A DNA stretch of 64,000 nucleotides, taken from assembly GCA_023376005.1 (NCBI GenBank), contig CM042156.1, positions 49,390,665 to 49,454,664 on the forward strand, given 5' to 3'. A program made the position numbers and the translations under genes. Below the pieces are notes generated by a model. The model saw only the letters and a list, made by a program, of their open reading frames with translations. It was not told the origin of the DNA and made no database searches. The stretch comes from Doryteuthis pealeii (Eukaryota; Mollusca; Cephalopoda; Myopsida; Loliginidae). This document shows, in pieces, positions 42,913-55,319 of the stretch. Position 1 is the first letter of the stretch. Every line of letters begins with the position of its first letter.

Positions 42913-43094
42913 ATATGGCACCATAAAATTCGTAGCTTAGTGACGAAAAAAACGTTTATTTTACACAAAAATAATCATTTTTCAACATAATTTTCTCTGC
43001 CAATTTTTATTAATCATATAGATAAAACATTACACAGTGATGATAATTTCAAATTAATAACTGTTTTAGATTAGGGGATTTATAGATCAACTTT

Positions 43095-43164
<70 letters not shown>

Positions 43165-43980
43165 GTGAAAAATTCTATTTTCTCAATTTTTCATACACTA
43201 CGAATAATTTTTTCTCTCCCTCTTTGCGTAATTCGCCTATCAAAATTGTTGTATTTCACCTATTGTTCAGAAAATTGTGTTTTACATTCCTTTTTATTGT
43301 GTGTGTGCATATAAAAAAATTGGCATCATTAAACCAATAGATTCTGAGAAATTCATAAAAAATATTCAAAACTGATGGAGTCACGAATAATTTCGTTGTT
43401 GACTGTAAAAATATTATTAGTGTTTGGAATCATTCCATGCGGAATTCTTCTGTAGTGATACAAGTCATTCGTAATGAGAGCTCAATGTACATTGTTTCAG
43501 GTGTGTAAACGAACCGAGCAATATTGATGAATAAATGAACGAAGATTTTAAATTTGCTTCATGTAATAATTTATTTCAACTGCAAGTTTAGCAAAACTAG
43601 TAGTACTAATTCATTGGAATATATTTTGAACATTTTCAGTTCAGTTTCGGTGTTTTTAGTAGGACTGTGGGATTTGTGGGAGTGGGCAAAATGAAAGATG
43701 GATTAGATGGGTTAGGTGGGTTAGTAAATCTATCTAGGGTGGAGGGGTATCCCCATTCTGGCTGATAATTACATTACTTTAAACAAAACACTTTTTTCCT
43801 GAATCTGATCTGCTGAAATGGGGGTGCGTCTTAAAGGCCGTATGTGATAATTGGTTTCAAATACACACTGACGGCGTTGAATCGACTTACAAACCAGAAT
43901 AAATATTTTAATGGGAGAAAAATGAGTTATGATTGTGGGACAAACACTATATATATTTACTTTTAATGGAATATCAAACA
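42256..43980. other. AT-rich unique sequence with microsatellites, no gene
   Basis: A/G-rich stretch 42355-42470, A-rich 42600-42720, (TA)n 42867-42915, (CA)n(TA)n 43098-43160. Frames are low complexity. Nothing is recognised between 43200 and 43980. Confidence 0.55.
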
Positions 43981-43986
43981 TTCATG

Positions 43987-43987
<1 letters not shown>

Positions 43988-44027
<40 letters not shown>
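43988..44027. repeat. (TA)n microsatellite
   Basis: TA dinucleotides bordering the first unit of the 44028-44730 dimer. Confidence 0.97.
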
Positions 44028-44030
<3 letters not shown>

Positions 44031-44101
44031 AACGAATGGAAGTGAATCCGACAGTATGAAATAAATATTTTAGAAAAAACAAACACATATTGTTAAAATT
44101 C

Positions 44102-44152
44102 GCTGACAGAAATCTGTTTCGACCCTTTATTGAAGTGGTCTTCATCAAGAGC
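44102..44152 (-). ncRNA. Hammerhead-like motif, unit 1
   Basis: Minus strand: GCTC, TTGATGA, extra A, stem II GACC...GGTC, GAA, stem III ACAGA/TCTGT, H17 C, AGC. GCT pairs with AGC if one T in CTTGATGA is an insertion. Stem III of 5 bp and the GUC site are good; the inserted T next to C3 is not. Confidence 0.45.
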
Positions 44153-44566
44153 GAGGTGTGTATGATAGAGAGACGGTATGAGTGGACCGTTATAAGACGA
44201 AAGTGGTACGGACAAAACGTTCAAGTTCATAGCCGAAATTTGAAAAAAAAAAATTTTGAAATTTTGAAAATGCATATTCTGTTTTGAAAATAAAATAAGA
44301 TTAATTTTATTTTATTCTATTAAATCAGAAGCATTATAATCCAAAAGAAAACTCAAAATAGTTTGATGTAAATATGTATAAAAATGTATATGAAAGTATC
44401 AAAAAGTTCAAGATTCCAGCACTGCAGACCACGATATTCACCGGAGAAGATGTAGATATCCAGATATTTTTGTTTTTTCCAAAGACATTATGAAAAATGA
44501 ATGGAAGTGAATCCGACAGTAGGAAATAAATATTTTAGAAAAAACAAACACATGATGTTAAAATTC

Positions 44567-44615
44567 GCTGACAGAAATCTGTTTCGACCCTTTATTGAAG
44601 TGGTCTTCATCAAGA
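44567..44615 (-). ncRNA. Hammerhead-like motif, unit 2
   Basis: The same core as unit 1 (TTGATGA, GACC/GGTC, GAA, ACAGA/TCTGT, GUC). The 5' flank differs (ATTC instead of GCTC), so stem I pairing is weaker. Confidence 0.4.
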
Positions 44616-44730
44616 ATGAGGTCTGCCGGGATAGAACTCCGATCGATTCAGGATCAGTCGGACAACTTACCCGCTCGGAACTGAATGCGAAGGGGAGCAA
44701 AATCCCCTCCATTGTGCCCAAACCCAGTAT

Positions 44731-44777
<47 letters not shown>

Positions 44778-45314
44778 AATGATATCCACCGTATTTCGGT
44801 GTATCACGTCCCCTCGGTCTCAGTGCGGCTACCCCCAGCCGGGATCGAAACCCGACAGATTTATCAGCAGTCAGGATTCTTAACCACTGGGCCATCATCA
44901 ACACCCACAAGCGAATAAAAATTCTAACTGATAAATACATACATAGGTATACATGTCAAGGTTACCAGAAAGCTCGTTTAATAGGAGAGCCTTGCTTTAA
45001 GCGTAGACGGTGAGCATCAGCTAAATTTCTCTTCCCAGAACTCTACCGGTTATGAGAATATTAGTCATGTACGGACACGTGTTTCGTGATATCAGGTCTC
45101 CTTAAAGAGGCTAGACTTCACAGGTTACTTCCAGCCGGGATCGAAACCCGATAATTAATTCGCTTGTCAAATGTGTTGTATCAAACCTATTGTGCTGAAA
45201 ATTGAATATTATCTTCCTCTCTTGGGGCTTATTAACATCTAAAATACCTGGCATCATATTGGCATTACATTTAATGTAATGGATAGGAATATTCAAAACT
45301 CATGGTGTACATCA

Positions 45315-45358
<44 letters not shown>

Positions 45359-45394
45359 TTGTATGTGAAGAGAGAGAGACACAGAGAGAGAGAT

Positions 45395-45429
<35 letters not shown>

Positions 45430-45594
45430 AAGAAGCATAAACATATGTCTATGAATGTGGGTGAGTGTTTAGGAATATTGAACATTCAGTGATACAGACG
45501 GATCTCAGTCTTTGAACTAAAAGTGATTATTGACAAGATCATGCTATTTTACTTATAGGTCTATATAAATTCACCTTTATTCATGCAGTATATT

Positions 45595-45653
<59 letters not shown>

Positions 45654-45859
45654 AAATAGAAGAGAGAGAAGAGGGGGAGAGAGAAAGAGAGAGAGAGGGG
45701 AAGAAGAGTAAATAGAAGAATAGAGAGAGAGAGAGAGGGAGAGAGAAAGAGAGAAGAGGGCATAGAAGAGGAGAGATAGATAGAGAGAGAGAGAGGGGGG
45801 GAGAGAAGAAGAAAGAGAGAAGAGGGAATAGAAGAGGAGAGATAGATAGATAGATAGAA

Positions 45860-45904
<45 letters not shown>

Positions 45905-45935
45905 GGGGGAGAAAGAGAGAAGAGGGAATAGAAGA

Positions 45936-45966
<31 letters not shown>
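45315..45966. repeat. (TA)n(GT)n(GA)n microsatellites
   Basis: Counterpart of 1170-1834: (TA) 45315-45338, (GT) to 45360, GA/GACA to 45428, GA-rich 45597-45938, (TA) 45939-45966. Confidence 0.95.
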
Positions 45967-45970
<4 letters not shown>

Positions 45971-46088
45971 GAGAATATGTGCTTAATTGAAGTCGAACCT
46001 AATTTTGAAAGTTAATTCATTAATAATTAATTAATTAGGCGTGCATACCTATTCAAATGTAAGACTAAACAAATCGAGAAAAATCAAT

Positions 46089-46130
46089 CTCTGTATGTAC
46101 ATGTTGGCCTATTAGGCCTCATCAGCAGAG
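46089..46130 (-). ncRNA. Hammerhead-like core, left arm of copy B
   Basis: CTCTG, CTGATGA, GGCC-TAATA-GGCC, then AAC instead of GAA, ATGTACAT, A, CAGAG. The helices are complete and the core is mutated. Confidence 0.5.
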
Positions 46131-46239
46131 CTATAGATAGGAAGACCGCCTTGAGCGCGATTCGAACCCTGACTGTCAAGCTGACAGGCGAGGACCGTCA
46201 GGGTTCGAATCGCGCACAAGGCGGTCTTCCTATCTATAG

Positions 46240-46281
46240 CTCTGCTGATGAGGCCTAATAGGCCGGAATGTACATACAGAG
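46240..46281 (+). ncRNA. Hammerhead-like core, right arm of copy B
   Basis: Identical to 2104-2145: all helices intact, GGA in place of GAA. Confidence 0.55.
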
Positions 46282-46403
46282 ATTGATTTTTCTCGATTTG
46301 TTTAGTCTTACATTTGAATAGGTATGCCCGCCTAATTAATTAATTATTAATTAATTAATTTTCAAAATTAGGTACGACTTCAATTAAGCACATATTCTCC
46401 CAA

Positions 46404-46483
46404 AAATTGTCGGCTAAAAAAGCCATATAAAAAAAAAATCGCTTGTGTATTTACTTCTCATTATATATATATATATATATATA

Positions 46484-46515
<32 letters not shown>

Positions 46516-47050
46516 GGGGATTCAGGATGAAAACTGACAGTTACATAGATGATTCTATTCGGCCCCTTTCCCCTTCTCCCCCCGTTGGCCCCCTGTCTCA
46601 ATAAACTTCTGACTTTTCTACCGTGCCAGTCGGCTATTGGTCATCGATCGATGTCAAAATAGGCTTAAAGCAATTTCCAGTATCACAAGTTGAAATAAAA
46701 GAGGGCCAGACACACACAGACATATGCATAGCCAAAATGGATAGACACAACGAGTATTGTGACTATCAGTTTCCTTTCTCTTTAGATCGAAGGTGACGTG
46801 CGATCTCTCATCTGTTGAGACTTCAAACTGGACAGAGCACGCGAAAAGCAAATGAAAAAAAGTCGACCATGTTTTCAATCCGGGTTCATGTTGACAAGAT
46901 TTCATATCAAAAGTCCCTCCTCCCATTTAACGTCCCCCATTTTTTGCTCGTCTGTTTGTGTTGCGACTTAACTTTTGAATTTTTTCTTATTGACTCTGTA
47001 TAACAAGAAACAAAAATTCGTCGAGTCGCACAAAATTTCGTTGGATCGCT
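46404..47050. other. Non-coding duplicated sequence
   Basis: Counterpart of 2268-2923, including the domainless 90-residue minus-strand frame at 46654-46926. Confidence 0.5.
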
Positions 47051-47068
47051 CAGCCGAATCTCCGCACT

Positions 47069-47666
47069 GTCGGCTGGGGCGTTAGAATGCACCGACTGCA
47101 CCTCTGCAGAGGGGTAAGACTCCCCTAATGGGGCCACCTGTTGGCTGTGGGTGGCGACCCGTGATGCTTAAGGATAGAGCCCAGGTGGATGAGCAGTTCA
47201 TGACATGCAATACTCCACTTTGGTCCTATCATGGGCTAGACGGGCGGTCGGAGAGGCCCCCTCCGATCAATCGGCTGGTCACGTCAAGCCCTAGCACCTA
47301 TATGATTTTCCCAACCCTATTGCCCTTATGGCAAGCCCCATCCCATTTTTATCATATGGGTGCTAGAAGGCGGTGGCTGCGGGTCTACATGTCCTGGGAA
47401 TGACGTTAAACTCTATCTGATGGTGAGGTTCCAGTTTTGGAGGTTTGGGAACTGTGAAGCACCCCTTCATGACCATTGCTCCCTGGTCCACTCTGACCCG
47501 GAGTGGTAGTACCTGTTAGGGTCCCATCTATGGGTTAAATAGAAAAATGTATTTATAAAAAAATTGTATTATCCATTAAGAATTGATTTATTTCAAAACT
47601 TTATCTGCATTAGATGACCCACTGAGGTTGATATGCCGTAAAACAAAACAAAACAAACAAACCAAA
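47069..47666 (+). mobile_element. Full-length SINE-like element with target duplication
   Basis: 598 bp from GTCGGCTGGGGCGTTAGAATG to the tail GCCGTAAAACAAAACAAAAC with AAAC repeats. Flanked by CAGCCGAATCTC..CACTG (47051-47069) and CAGCCGAATCTTGCCACTG (47667-47685). The 5' 90 bp contain a potential hairpin CCTCTGCAGAGG. No canonical A/B boxes were found. With 58311-58894 it defines both ends of the family. Confidence 0.85.
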
Positions 47667-48029
47667 CAGCCGAATCTTGCCACTGAAAAAGACCATCTAC
47701 CCCGAGAGAGCTCGCCACGGCATTTGTTCTTCTAAGCGGCCGAACCATTTCAGTAAACAGGGGTGACAGCAATTACACCATTCGCGATCAGGAAGTTGCG
47801 ATCTTTCTTTAAAAACAGAAAATTGTAGATACTTTCTTGAAAGAATAGTTCATGTGGTTTTCAGATATTTCTTCTTCAGTCAACTTGCAGTCTTCCTATT
47901 TAGTGGACAGTAACTTGCTTAACAAAATTAAATTAAAAGAGAGAGAGAAAGAAAAAAAATACTAAGACTAAAATAGGAGGTTTATTTTTTGTTTTTAAGA
48001 AAAGAGGGAAGTGGTTTAATAACAAAGAC

Positions 48030-48521
48030 GGTGATGCTTAAGGATAGAACCAAGATGGATGAGCAGTTCCTGACTTGCAATACTCCACTTTGGCCCTATC
48101 TTGGGCTAGACGGGCGGTCGGAGAGGCCACCTCCGATCAATCGGCTGGTCATGTCAAGCCCTAGCACCTATATGATTGCCCCAACCCTATTGCCCTTATG
48201 GCAAGCCCCATCCCCTTTTTATCATATAGGTGCTAGAAGGCGGTGACTGTGGGTCTACATGTCCTGGGAATGAAACTCTATCTGATGGTGAGGTTCCAGT
48301 TCTGGAGGTTTGGGGAATGTGGAGCACCCCTTCATCACCATTGCTCCCTGGTCCACTCTGACCCGGAGTGGTAGTACCTGTTAGGGTCCCATCTATGGGT
48401 TAAATAGAAAAATGTATTATAAAAAAATTGTATTATCCATTAAGAATTGATTTATTTCAAAACTTTATCGGCATTAAATGACCCACTGAGGTTGATATGC
48501 CGTAAAACAAACCAAACCAAT
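48030..48521 (+). mobile_element. SINE-like element, 5' truncated
   Basis: Same insertion as 3422-3910: starts GGTGATGCTTAAGG, ends GCCGTAAAACAAACC, flanked by AATAACAAAG. Confidence 0.78.
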
Positions 48522-50400
48522 CAATAACAAAGAAAAGTAAATATACCCTACTTCCAGTCAACAGATGTGGTAAGATGTAAGGGAGGGGGAACATTTGTTC
48601 TGTTTTAAAATAAGAATTTGGCTTAAACGCCAACTAATCCCAGTATCAGCAGTAGCAACATCCCTATTTCTATTCCCGAACAGATAAAACCTAGTTCACT
48701 TCCATGAACTGGGATATTTCCATATTATAACAATAAGAAGTAGATACTATAAACAAATTGAACTCTTTATAAGTAGTGATCTGCCCCTGTGTCTAGGCTG
48801 AACAGGGTGATCTACCCTTGGCCAGATATACCATAAATATACAGACATAGGTAGCCATTTGCAATTATACTCTAGATATCAGAACAACATGAACCACGTC
48901 TTTCATACTTTATAGCCTATAATGTAAAATAGATCCATAAAAAAATATTACGTGATGTCTGCATACAAATCCAATGGAGTTAATCATTTTAAGAGGTCAT
49001 ATTTTGATTTTGAATAAAGGTAAAATCTATTTTATACTTTTAACTATTCAACAATTGGTAACTAAAAACAGAAAAAGTGAAGAGATGGCCGAAAAATACT
49101 TTTGAGACTTCTCCAAGGCTTAAATGTTTATCTATACATATATAAAGGGCAATTGTATATGTATGTCCGGAGGAAACTTTGAAAATAAAACAATTAACGT
49201 CAAAAGTAAAAATATATACACATTAAATATCACCAGGGTTTAGTTTTTGAGCAAAAATAATAGAGATTTGGTTTATATATTAATTAAAAAATTAAATTTA
49301 AATGATAACAGCATGGATTTTTTTCATTTAATATTTTAGATAGTAGACATTAACATTTCTTTTCAGAGTAGCTGGATCAATGTATAAAGGTCTATTTTTT
49401 TTACATAGGGATTTAAATGGGGCATCCCACAAGGATTCACCTCACGATTCAGTAATGATGGGCCTGCAAGACTAACTAAAAAAAAAAAAAACACCCTCTA
49501 CCCAGACGCCGCCAAGTAGCCGCTGCTAGTTCATAAATAAAACTGAATGAATATAACATTATCTCAAAGCACACCCAAAACGATTTCTTCATCAATTGGG
49601 ATTATCTGAAAGTTCTCATTGTAGCGAGGTTACAAGGATGTTGACTGGGGACTCTTGGTAAACCTCATGTCACTCTTGTTGATTGGAGTGGTTCGACCTG
49701 TAAGCAGGGATAAAAGCCGAGACAGTTTCTCTTGGAGGTGGTAATTACTGTTCTCAGCCGGTTGGACTAATTAATAGTCCAGCTTGACTAATTAATAGCA
49801 TGGTATGATGGGATTTACGCATTTCTTGACAAGCCATCACATGAGCCTCTGTTTGTGCGTAACCTGGTGGGAGCTTAAGGTAAATACCATAATTGTTTTC
49901 TTAGCCGACCCAGGCCGCTGAACAAATCAACAGCGTAGTTAGTGTTTTCAGCTGTGAGACATGAAGACCAGACGATTTGAAGCCGCGAACGATTTTTTTT
50001 TCAATTCCATATCATACATCATGGAAAATATTCTCCTCAGTTTCACTTTTAATGCAATATTTTTCGTATATTCACCAATAAATCTGTGTTTTAATAAATA
50101 CATTTAAAAAGACAATTTTATTTTTATTGATATTTAGACAATGCTTGCATAAATATCATGCCATATTGATATCATTACAGTGTGCATGTCAATACGAAAA
50201 TGTGATGATAATGATAATTTTTTCATAGAATATCCTAAAAAATAACGGTGATAAAACTCTCCAAAATTCTATTAAGTAATGCCAGAAAATTCCGTAATGT
50301 TTTAAAGGAAATGACAATAATTCTTTAATACGTGACTATTAATTTGGATGATTTTGCTATTTAGCTTCAATTAAATTTAGAATTTCACTTACAAGTTGAT
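48522..50400. other. Long non-coding duplicated stretch
   Basis: Counterpart of 3911-5777. No gene seen. Confidence 0.5.
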
Positions 50401-50865
50401 ATGCGTTTTGGTTTGGTTTGGTTTGTTTTGTTTTACGGCATATCAACCTCAGTGGGTCATTTAATGCCGATAAAGTTTTGAAATAAATCAGTTCTTAATG
50501 GATAATACATTTTTTTTATAAATACATTTTTCTATTTAACCCATAGATGGGGACCTAACAGGTACTACCACTCTGGGTCAGAGTGGACCAGGGAGCAATG
50601 GTGATGAAGGGATGCTCCACATTCCCCAAACCTCCAAAACTGGAACCTCACCATCAGATAGAGTTTAACGTCATTCCCAGGACATGTAGACCTGCAGCCA
50701 CCGCCTTCTAGCACCCATATGATAAAGAGGGGTTAGGGCTTGCCATAAGGGCAATAGGGTTGGGGCAATCATATAGGTGCTAGGGCTTGACATGACCAGC
50801 CGATTGATCGGAGGGGGTCTCCCCGACCGCCCGTCTAGCCCAAGATAGGGCCAAAGTAATATGTG
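50401..50865 (-). mobile_element. SINE-like element, minus strand
   Basis: More complete than its A counterpart: tail GGTTTGGTTTGG and ACGGCATATCAACC at the left, CGACCGCCCGTCTAGCCC at the right, truncated before the 5' 100 bp. Confidence 0.8.
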
Positions 50866-51150
50866 TTTTGCGTATGATGTTAAATTGCATCTCATGGTGA
50901 AGTTCCAATTCTGGAGTTCTGGAGAGTGTGGAGTACCCCTTCACCGCCATTACTCCCAGGTCCACTCTGAACCGGAGTGGTAGTACCTGTTAGGGTTCAA
51001 TCTATGTGTTAAATAGAAAAAATGAATTAGGAAAAATGTGTTTAAAAACTGAGTTTAAAACGTTTTTGTTCAATACTCCGCAAGAATGAATAAAACAAAA
51101 TGTTTACGGCATGTAATAACCCAACAAGGGTTGAAATGCCGTAAAATGCA
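50866..51150 (+). mobile_element. Related SINE subfamily, plus strand
   Basis: TGGTGAAGTTCCAATTCTGG through ACCGGAGTGGTAGTACC to GTTGAAATGCCGTAAAATGC. Tail sequence differs from the main family. Confidence 0.65.
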
Positions 51151-51506
51151 ACCAACTGACCCAACGGGACAAGTTAATATATTTTCATTATTAGATCAAA
51201 CTCTTTCTGAAATAGTGATTTCCAAATTCAAGAGAAGCAGGAAGTCTATACCAGTTGAAGTAACTGTCTACGTAGGGTAAGAGGTGAAGTTTTGGGCGAC
51301 AGACACGGCGAAAATGACAAATGTCAAAATTAATTTTTACTTATTACATTTTTCTAAATAATTTCCTAATATTCATCGTCAATTCAAAATGTACTCTAAA
51401 CGGTTACAAACGGTAAATATCACTTTAAAAGAAATGAAGAAGTTTACTGGTTATGTCTGTTTATATACCACATCAAACATCGGGTATATAAACGAGGGTG
51501 TGAGAC
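51151..51506. other. Unassigned duplicated sequence
   Basis: No gene; matches 6410-6750. Confidence 0.45.
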
Positions 51507-51508
51507 TT

Positions 51509-51559
<51 letters not shown>

Positions 51560-51910
51560 GGGGGGAGAAGAGGAAATACAAGAATAGAGAGAGAGAGAAA
51601 GAGAGAAGAGGGCATAGAAGAGGAGAGATAGAGAAAGAGAGAGAGAGAGAGAGAGAGGGGGAGAGAGAGGGGAGAGAGAGAGAGGGGGAGAGAGAAGAGG
51701 AAATAGAACAGAGAGAGAGAAAGGGGGGAGAGAAGAGGAAATAGAAGAACAGAGAGAGAGAGAGGGGGGGAGAACGAAAGAGAGAAAGAGAGCATAGAAG
51801 AGGAGAGATAGATAGAGAGAGAAGGGGAGAGAAGGAGAGAGAAAGAGAGAAGAGGTAATAGAAGACGAGAGATAGATAGGTAGATAGATAGATAGATAGA
51901 TAGAAGGAAG

Positions 51911-51991
<81 letters not shown>
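51507..51991. repeat. (GA)n/(GATA)n tract
   Basis: Continuous purine-rich microsatellite; the A counterpart is shorter and interrupted. Arg/Glu frames are artefacts. Confidence 0.95.
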
Positions 51992-51994
<3 letters not shown>

Positions 51995-52531
51995 CTTGGT
52001 TACTTTATTTCTGCTTACTGCTTCCTCTTCTAGTAGGGTTCTTATCTCTAGGTTCTTCTACTACAGTGTTCTTTTTTTGAACTGATTTGGTCATTGCAAT
52101 TAATTGAATTCACAAGACATTTTGTTGTGGCCGGATCGAGCTTTTTGATTTAGCCCATATTTTTCCGCGCGGACGAGATCAACCTCAGCAGAGAGCAGCA
52201 CGTCCTCTCTGCTCCAAAGTTAGGTTGAATCTGAAATCTAAAACTAGTCCCATGTTTCTTGTGGCGCGCTTTCCGGGAATCGGGGGCGGGGGGTATGGCC
52301 GTCACTGGTTCGTTTCTACTCCCTGATCCCAAAGTTAACGGCCCCTTATTCAGCTAGAGGATCGGCCAACAATTTATGAAACACATACATTGTAACAATG
52401 TCTTTATCGTATGAAGTTGATATTGTTTTAGTAAGTTCTTTATTGAGAACAAAAAACAAAAACAAAAAGCAGAAAAACAAAAACAAAAGACAAAAAACAA
52501 TGACCCCCCCACAACAAAACACTAATTTAAT
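51992..52531. other. Non-coding duplicated block
   Basis: Counterpart of 7053-7602 with the GC-rich patch at 52168-52375. Confidence 0.45.
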
Positions 52532-52929
52532 ATTATCTGCGTTATTCGGTCTATTGTCCCCATCTTCATTGTTATTTATACAACGTTTCGGCCGATATAC
52601 CCTCTGGCCTTCTTCAGGTATTTCTTGTCGGACTCGGGAACCTTCTTTTCGAACTCGGGAACTTTCTTGTCGTAATCGGGAGCCATCACGGAACTTTGAA
52701 CCTAACGCTTTATTTATTCCACGGGGGTATCCTGTTCTCATTCCGCTAAGTAGGAGTTGTGTTAATTAATTATTTTTCTAACTGCTTTCACTCAGGATTG
52801 AACTCGTGTACCAGAGATAACTGTCACTTAGAACTGTTTTAACATAACTGCCTAATCCACTCAGCCATGTGTCCAATTGGACAATTGAGTGTGAATCTTC
52901 AAGCCTCATCTCAAACATTCAGAGAAATA
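52532..52929 (-). mobile_element. tRNA SINE with hammerhead-like motif, copy B
   Basis: Flanked by CTAATTTAAT at 52522-52531 and 52931-52940. The hammerhead-like motif is 52579-52620 (TAC, CTGAAGA, A, GGCC...GGCC, GAA, ACGT, T, GTA). The B box has changed to CGAGTTCAATCC and the A box to TGGCTGAGTGG. Confidence 0.78.
52579..52620 (-). ncRNA. Hammerhead-like motif in the SINE, copy B
   Basis: Sequence-identical core to 7663-7704, including the extra A before stem II. Confidence 0.45.
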
Positions 52930-53761
52930 CCTAATTTAATAAACATACATTTCATACGCAGACGGGAAAAGTTATTTCACTTTTCTTCATCCATAGATAT
53001 TTATTAAAACTCAGACTTTCTTCATTTTTCTTCTTTTTCTCTTTTTCTTTTCTCTCTTTTGTTCATTTCTCCTCTTTTTTTTTCTTAATAGAGATAAAAG
53101 AAATAAAAATCGATTTTTATGCAAATTCACTACACTGAGTTATTTCCCCTTTTGTCGTCTTTCGGCGATTTTGGAAAGGAACACGATAGATTTCCATATC
53201 ATCGTTTCTTTTCTTTCCTTTTTTTTCTTTTCTTTTTAAACCTCACCACAGCAGATGACACGACGGAAACTGACCTCGGAGATTCTCGCTGCTTATGATT
53301 GCTTCTATGAAAAGTCATTTCCATGAACTGAATGCGGACGTCTGTCCACAGTCCAAGCCCAAGACATTATTAAATAGTACGCTGCTATTCTGATGGTTGG
53401 AGCGTGGCCAACACGTGACTTGCTTCACATGGAAATAGGCTTGAAAAAGGAGTAGGAGTAGGAGGAGGAGGAGGGGGAGGAGAATAGCTTTCTCTTTTGG
53501 CTGACCAGAGATTTGCTGTGGTAATCAGTAGCCTTTGCCAATAGCTGGCATGTCCAAAAGGTCTTTTTAGCACAGTACAAAAGCCGACATTTAAAAAAAA
53601 AAGAAAAAAAAGAAAGGCTGCCATTTTGCTTGCAGCGTTGCCTGGTTTGAGTGACCCTGTGACAGACGAGAGTATACGTTCTTTTACCCCGTCATTGACA
53701 GTGATGTCGAACAGTATATATATTATATATATATATATATATTATATATATGTGTGTGTGT

Positions 53762-53806
<45 letters not shown>

Positions 53807-54132
53807 GGGGCGCGAGTTTGCAGTATTCATTAATGAATATTTACAAAAATAGGGTATAGAAAAAAGCTGTGATAGACAGATACATTTGCATATATTTTGG
53901 CTCGGTTTCCTTTCTGTACATGCTTTTTAATTCTTTTCTTTTCTGGTTTCTCTTCCTATCACAAAAAAACGTTTCCTTTGGAATTAGAGTCTTCAGAATT
54001 GTCAGAGGCAGCACAATGGAATTCTTCAAGTTTATCAAAAGTAAACTTGCACGACTTTTAAGCACACATTGAAGTGCTAAATTCTCCCCTAAATTCTGTG
54101 GAATGGCCAATTGTCGGTATCAACCAATCAGT
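52930..54132. other. Non-coding duplicated sequence with (TA)n(GT)n
   Basis: Counterpart of 8024-9196; the microsatellite is at 53716-53804. No gene seen. Confidence 0.5.
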
Positions 54133-54482
54133 TAGGGTTGGTTGGTTGGATTTTACGGCACGTCAACCCATCGGGTTATTTTATCCTGAAGACGTTTTGT
54201 TTTACTCATTTTATATAGGTACTAAATTTTTCAAGCACATTTTAAAAAAGATCATTTTGTTTTATTTAACCCATAGATGGGACCCTAATAGATACTACCA
54301 CTCCGAGTTAGAGTGGACCTAGAAGTAATGGTGGTGAAGGGTTACTTCACATTCCCCATGGCAACAAAATTGGAACTTCACATCTGATAGAGTTTAACGT
54401 CATGCCCAAGACACTAAGACCTTCAGTCACCGCCTTCTATCACATATATAATAAAAAGGTTGGAGCTTGCCAGAAGCACCTA
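54133..54482 (-). mobile_element. SINE-like element, older subfamily
   Basis: Counterpart of 9197-9546. Confidence 0.65.
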
Positions 54483-55319
54483 AAATTCTATCTCCTTTTT
54501 GCCAGTGCTAGACCAGGGATATTGCTTTTTTGTTGAAATGAAGCGCTACACCTAGTGTTAGTTCCTGGATGCTTTACCATACGGATAATATAACTCAAAA
54601 TGTGCTACTTATGCACTGAGTTGACAAGGACTGCTGCTGTTTTTTTATGGTATTTTTCTGCTGATGGTATTTTACTGGAGTCTGAGTGACAGCAAGTCTC
54701 CTCAGGTTTCCAGGATTCTTCTGGGTATTCTGGCAGGTTGCAGCAGTGCAGTATTCTGGATGGTCTCAATATTGGATATCGTACAAACGGAAATAGGAAT
54801 TTCCAGTTAGATTAAACAAAACAAAGAAAAGACGACAAAAATGACAAAGGACTTTTTTCCCGGTAAAGCGAACAAAAGAAGGATGGGTAACAATAAGTTC
54901 GGGAATAGTTATCAGATCGGGGGGTAGAGATGCGTAGGCGGTCGTCAATACAAAAGCCAGAGGGTCGACACCACAGGGTCAGTCAAAGTCAGAGGAGAGA
55001 CAGCCGATGGGAACGTGCGTGACCGGCGCGGTCGCGCACCATCGCTGCCAGCGGGCAGTGAGGTTCGTCCACCCCCCCACTTTGCTTCAAATCCCAGCAT
55101 TGGTAGTAGTCATTGTTAACCCTCGGTCATTTCATTGTCAATGCTCGCCGCCCACCACGTACAGCCGAGAAGAAGAAATAAAGTCAAACCTCCTCTATAG
55201 TCATATGTTGTGATTTCATTAAGCGACCACTTCATATATCGTCTAAGGGTTAGAGACGATACCCGCAGTATACCAGCAACGTATACGATTCAGAGTAGCC
55301 AGGAAGGTGCTACGCAACA
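54483..55319. other. Non-coding; junction lacking the A-only segment, GC-rich block
   Basis: 54640-54663 is where A has ~850 bp extra. 54659-54770 is the short R2-type LINE fragment. 54930-55200 is the GC-richer block with AATAAA. Confidence 0.5.

Larger units (their letters stand above)
44028..44730 (-). repeat. Tandem dimer of hammerhead-like unit (second truncated)
   Basis: 44028-44160 and 44488-44622 are near identical (GTGAATCCGACAGTA, TTCGCTGACAGAAATCTG, CCTTTATTGAAGTGGTC). The first unit extends through the 391-bp foldback-arm homology (about 44285-44410) to 44487; the second is cut after about 44630. The repeat distance is ~460-465 bp. Direct dimers with a ribozyme per unit are what rolling-circle or retrozyme-type amplification leaves behind. 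Confidence 0.75.
45967..46403. repeat. Palindromic hammerhead element, copy B
   Basis: Left arm 45967-46173, right arm 46197-46403, centre 23 bp. The arms are more nearly identical to one another than in copy A. The inner ends carry GGGTTCGAATCGCG. Confidence 0.88.

Noticed and set aside
51389..51744. Arg/Glu-rich frames resembling nuclear speckle proteins
   Set aside because: They are (GA)n microsatellite translations.
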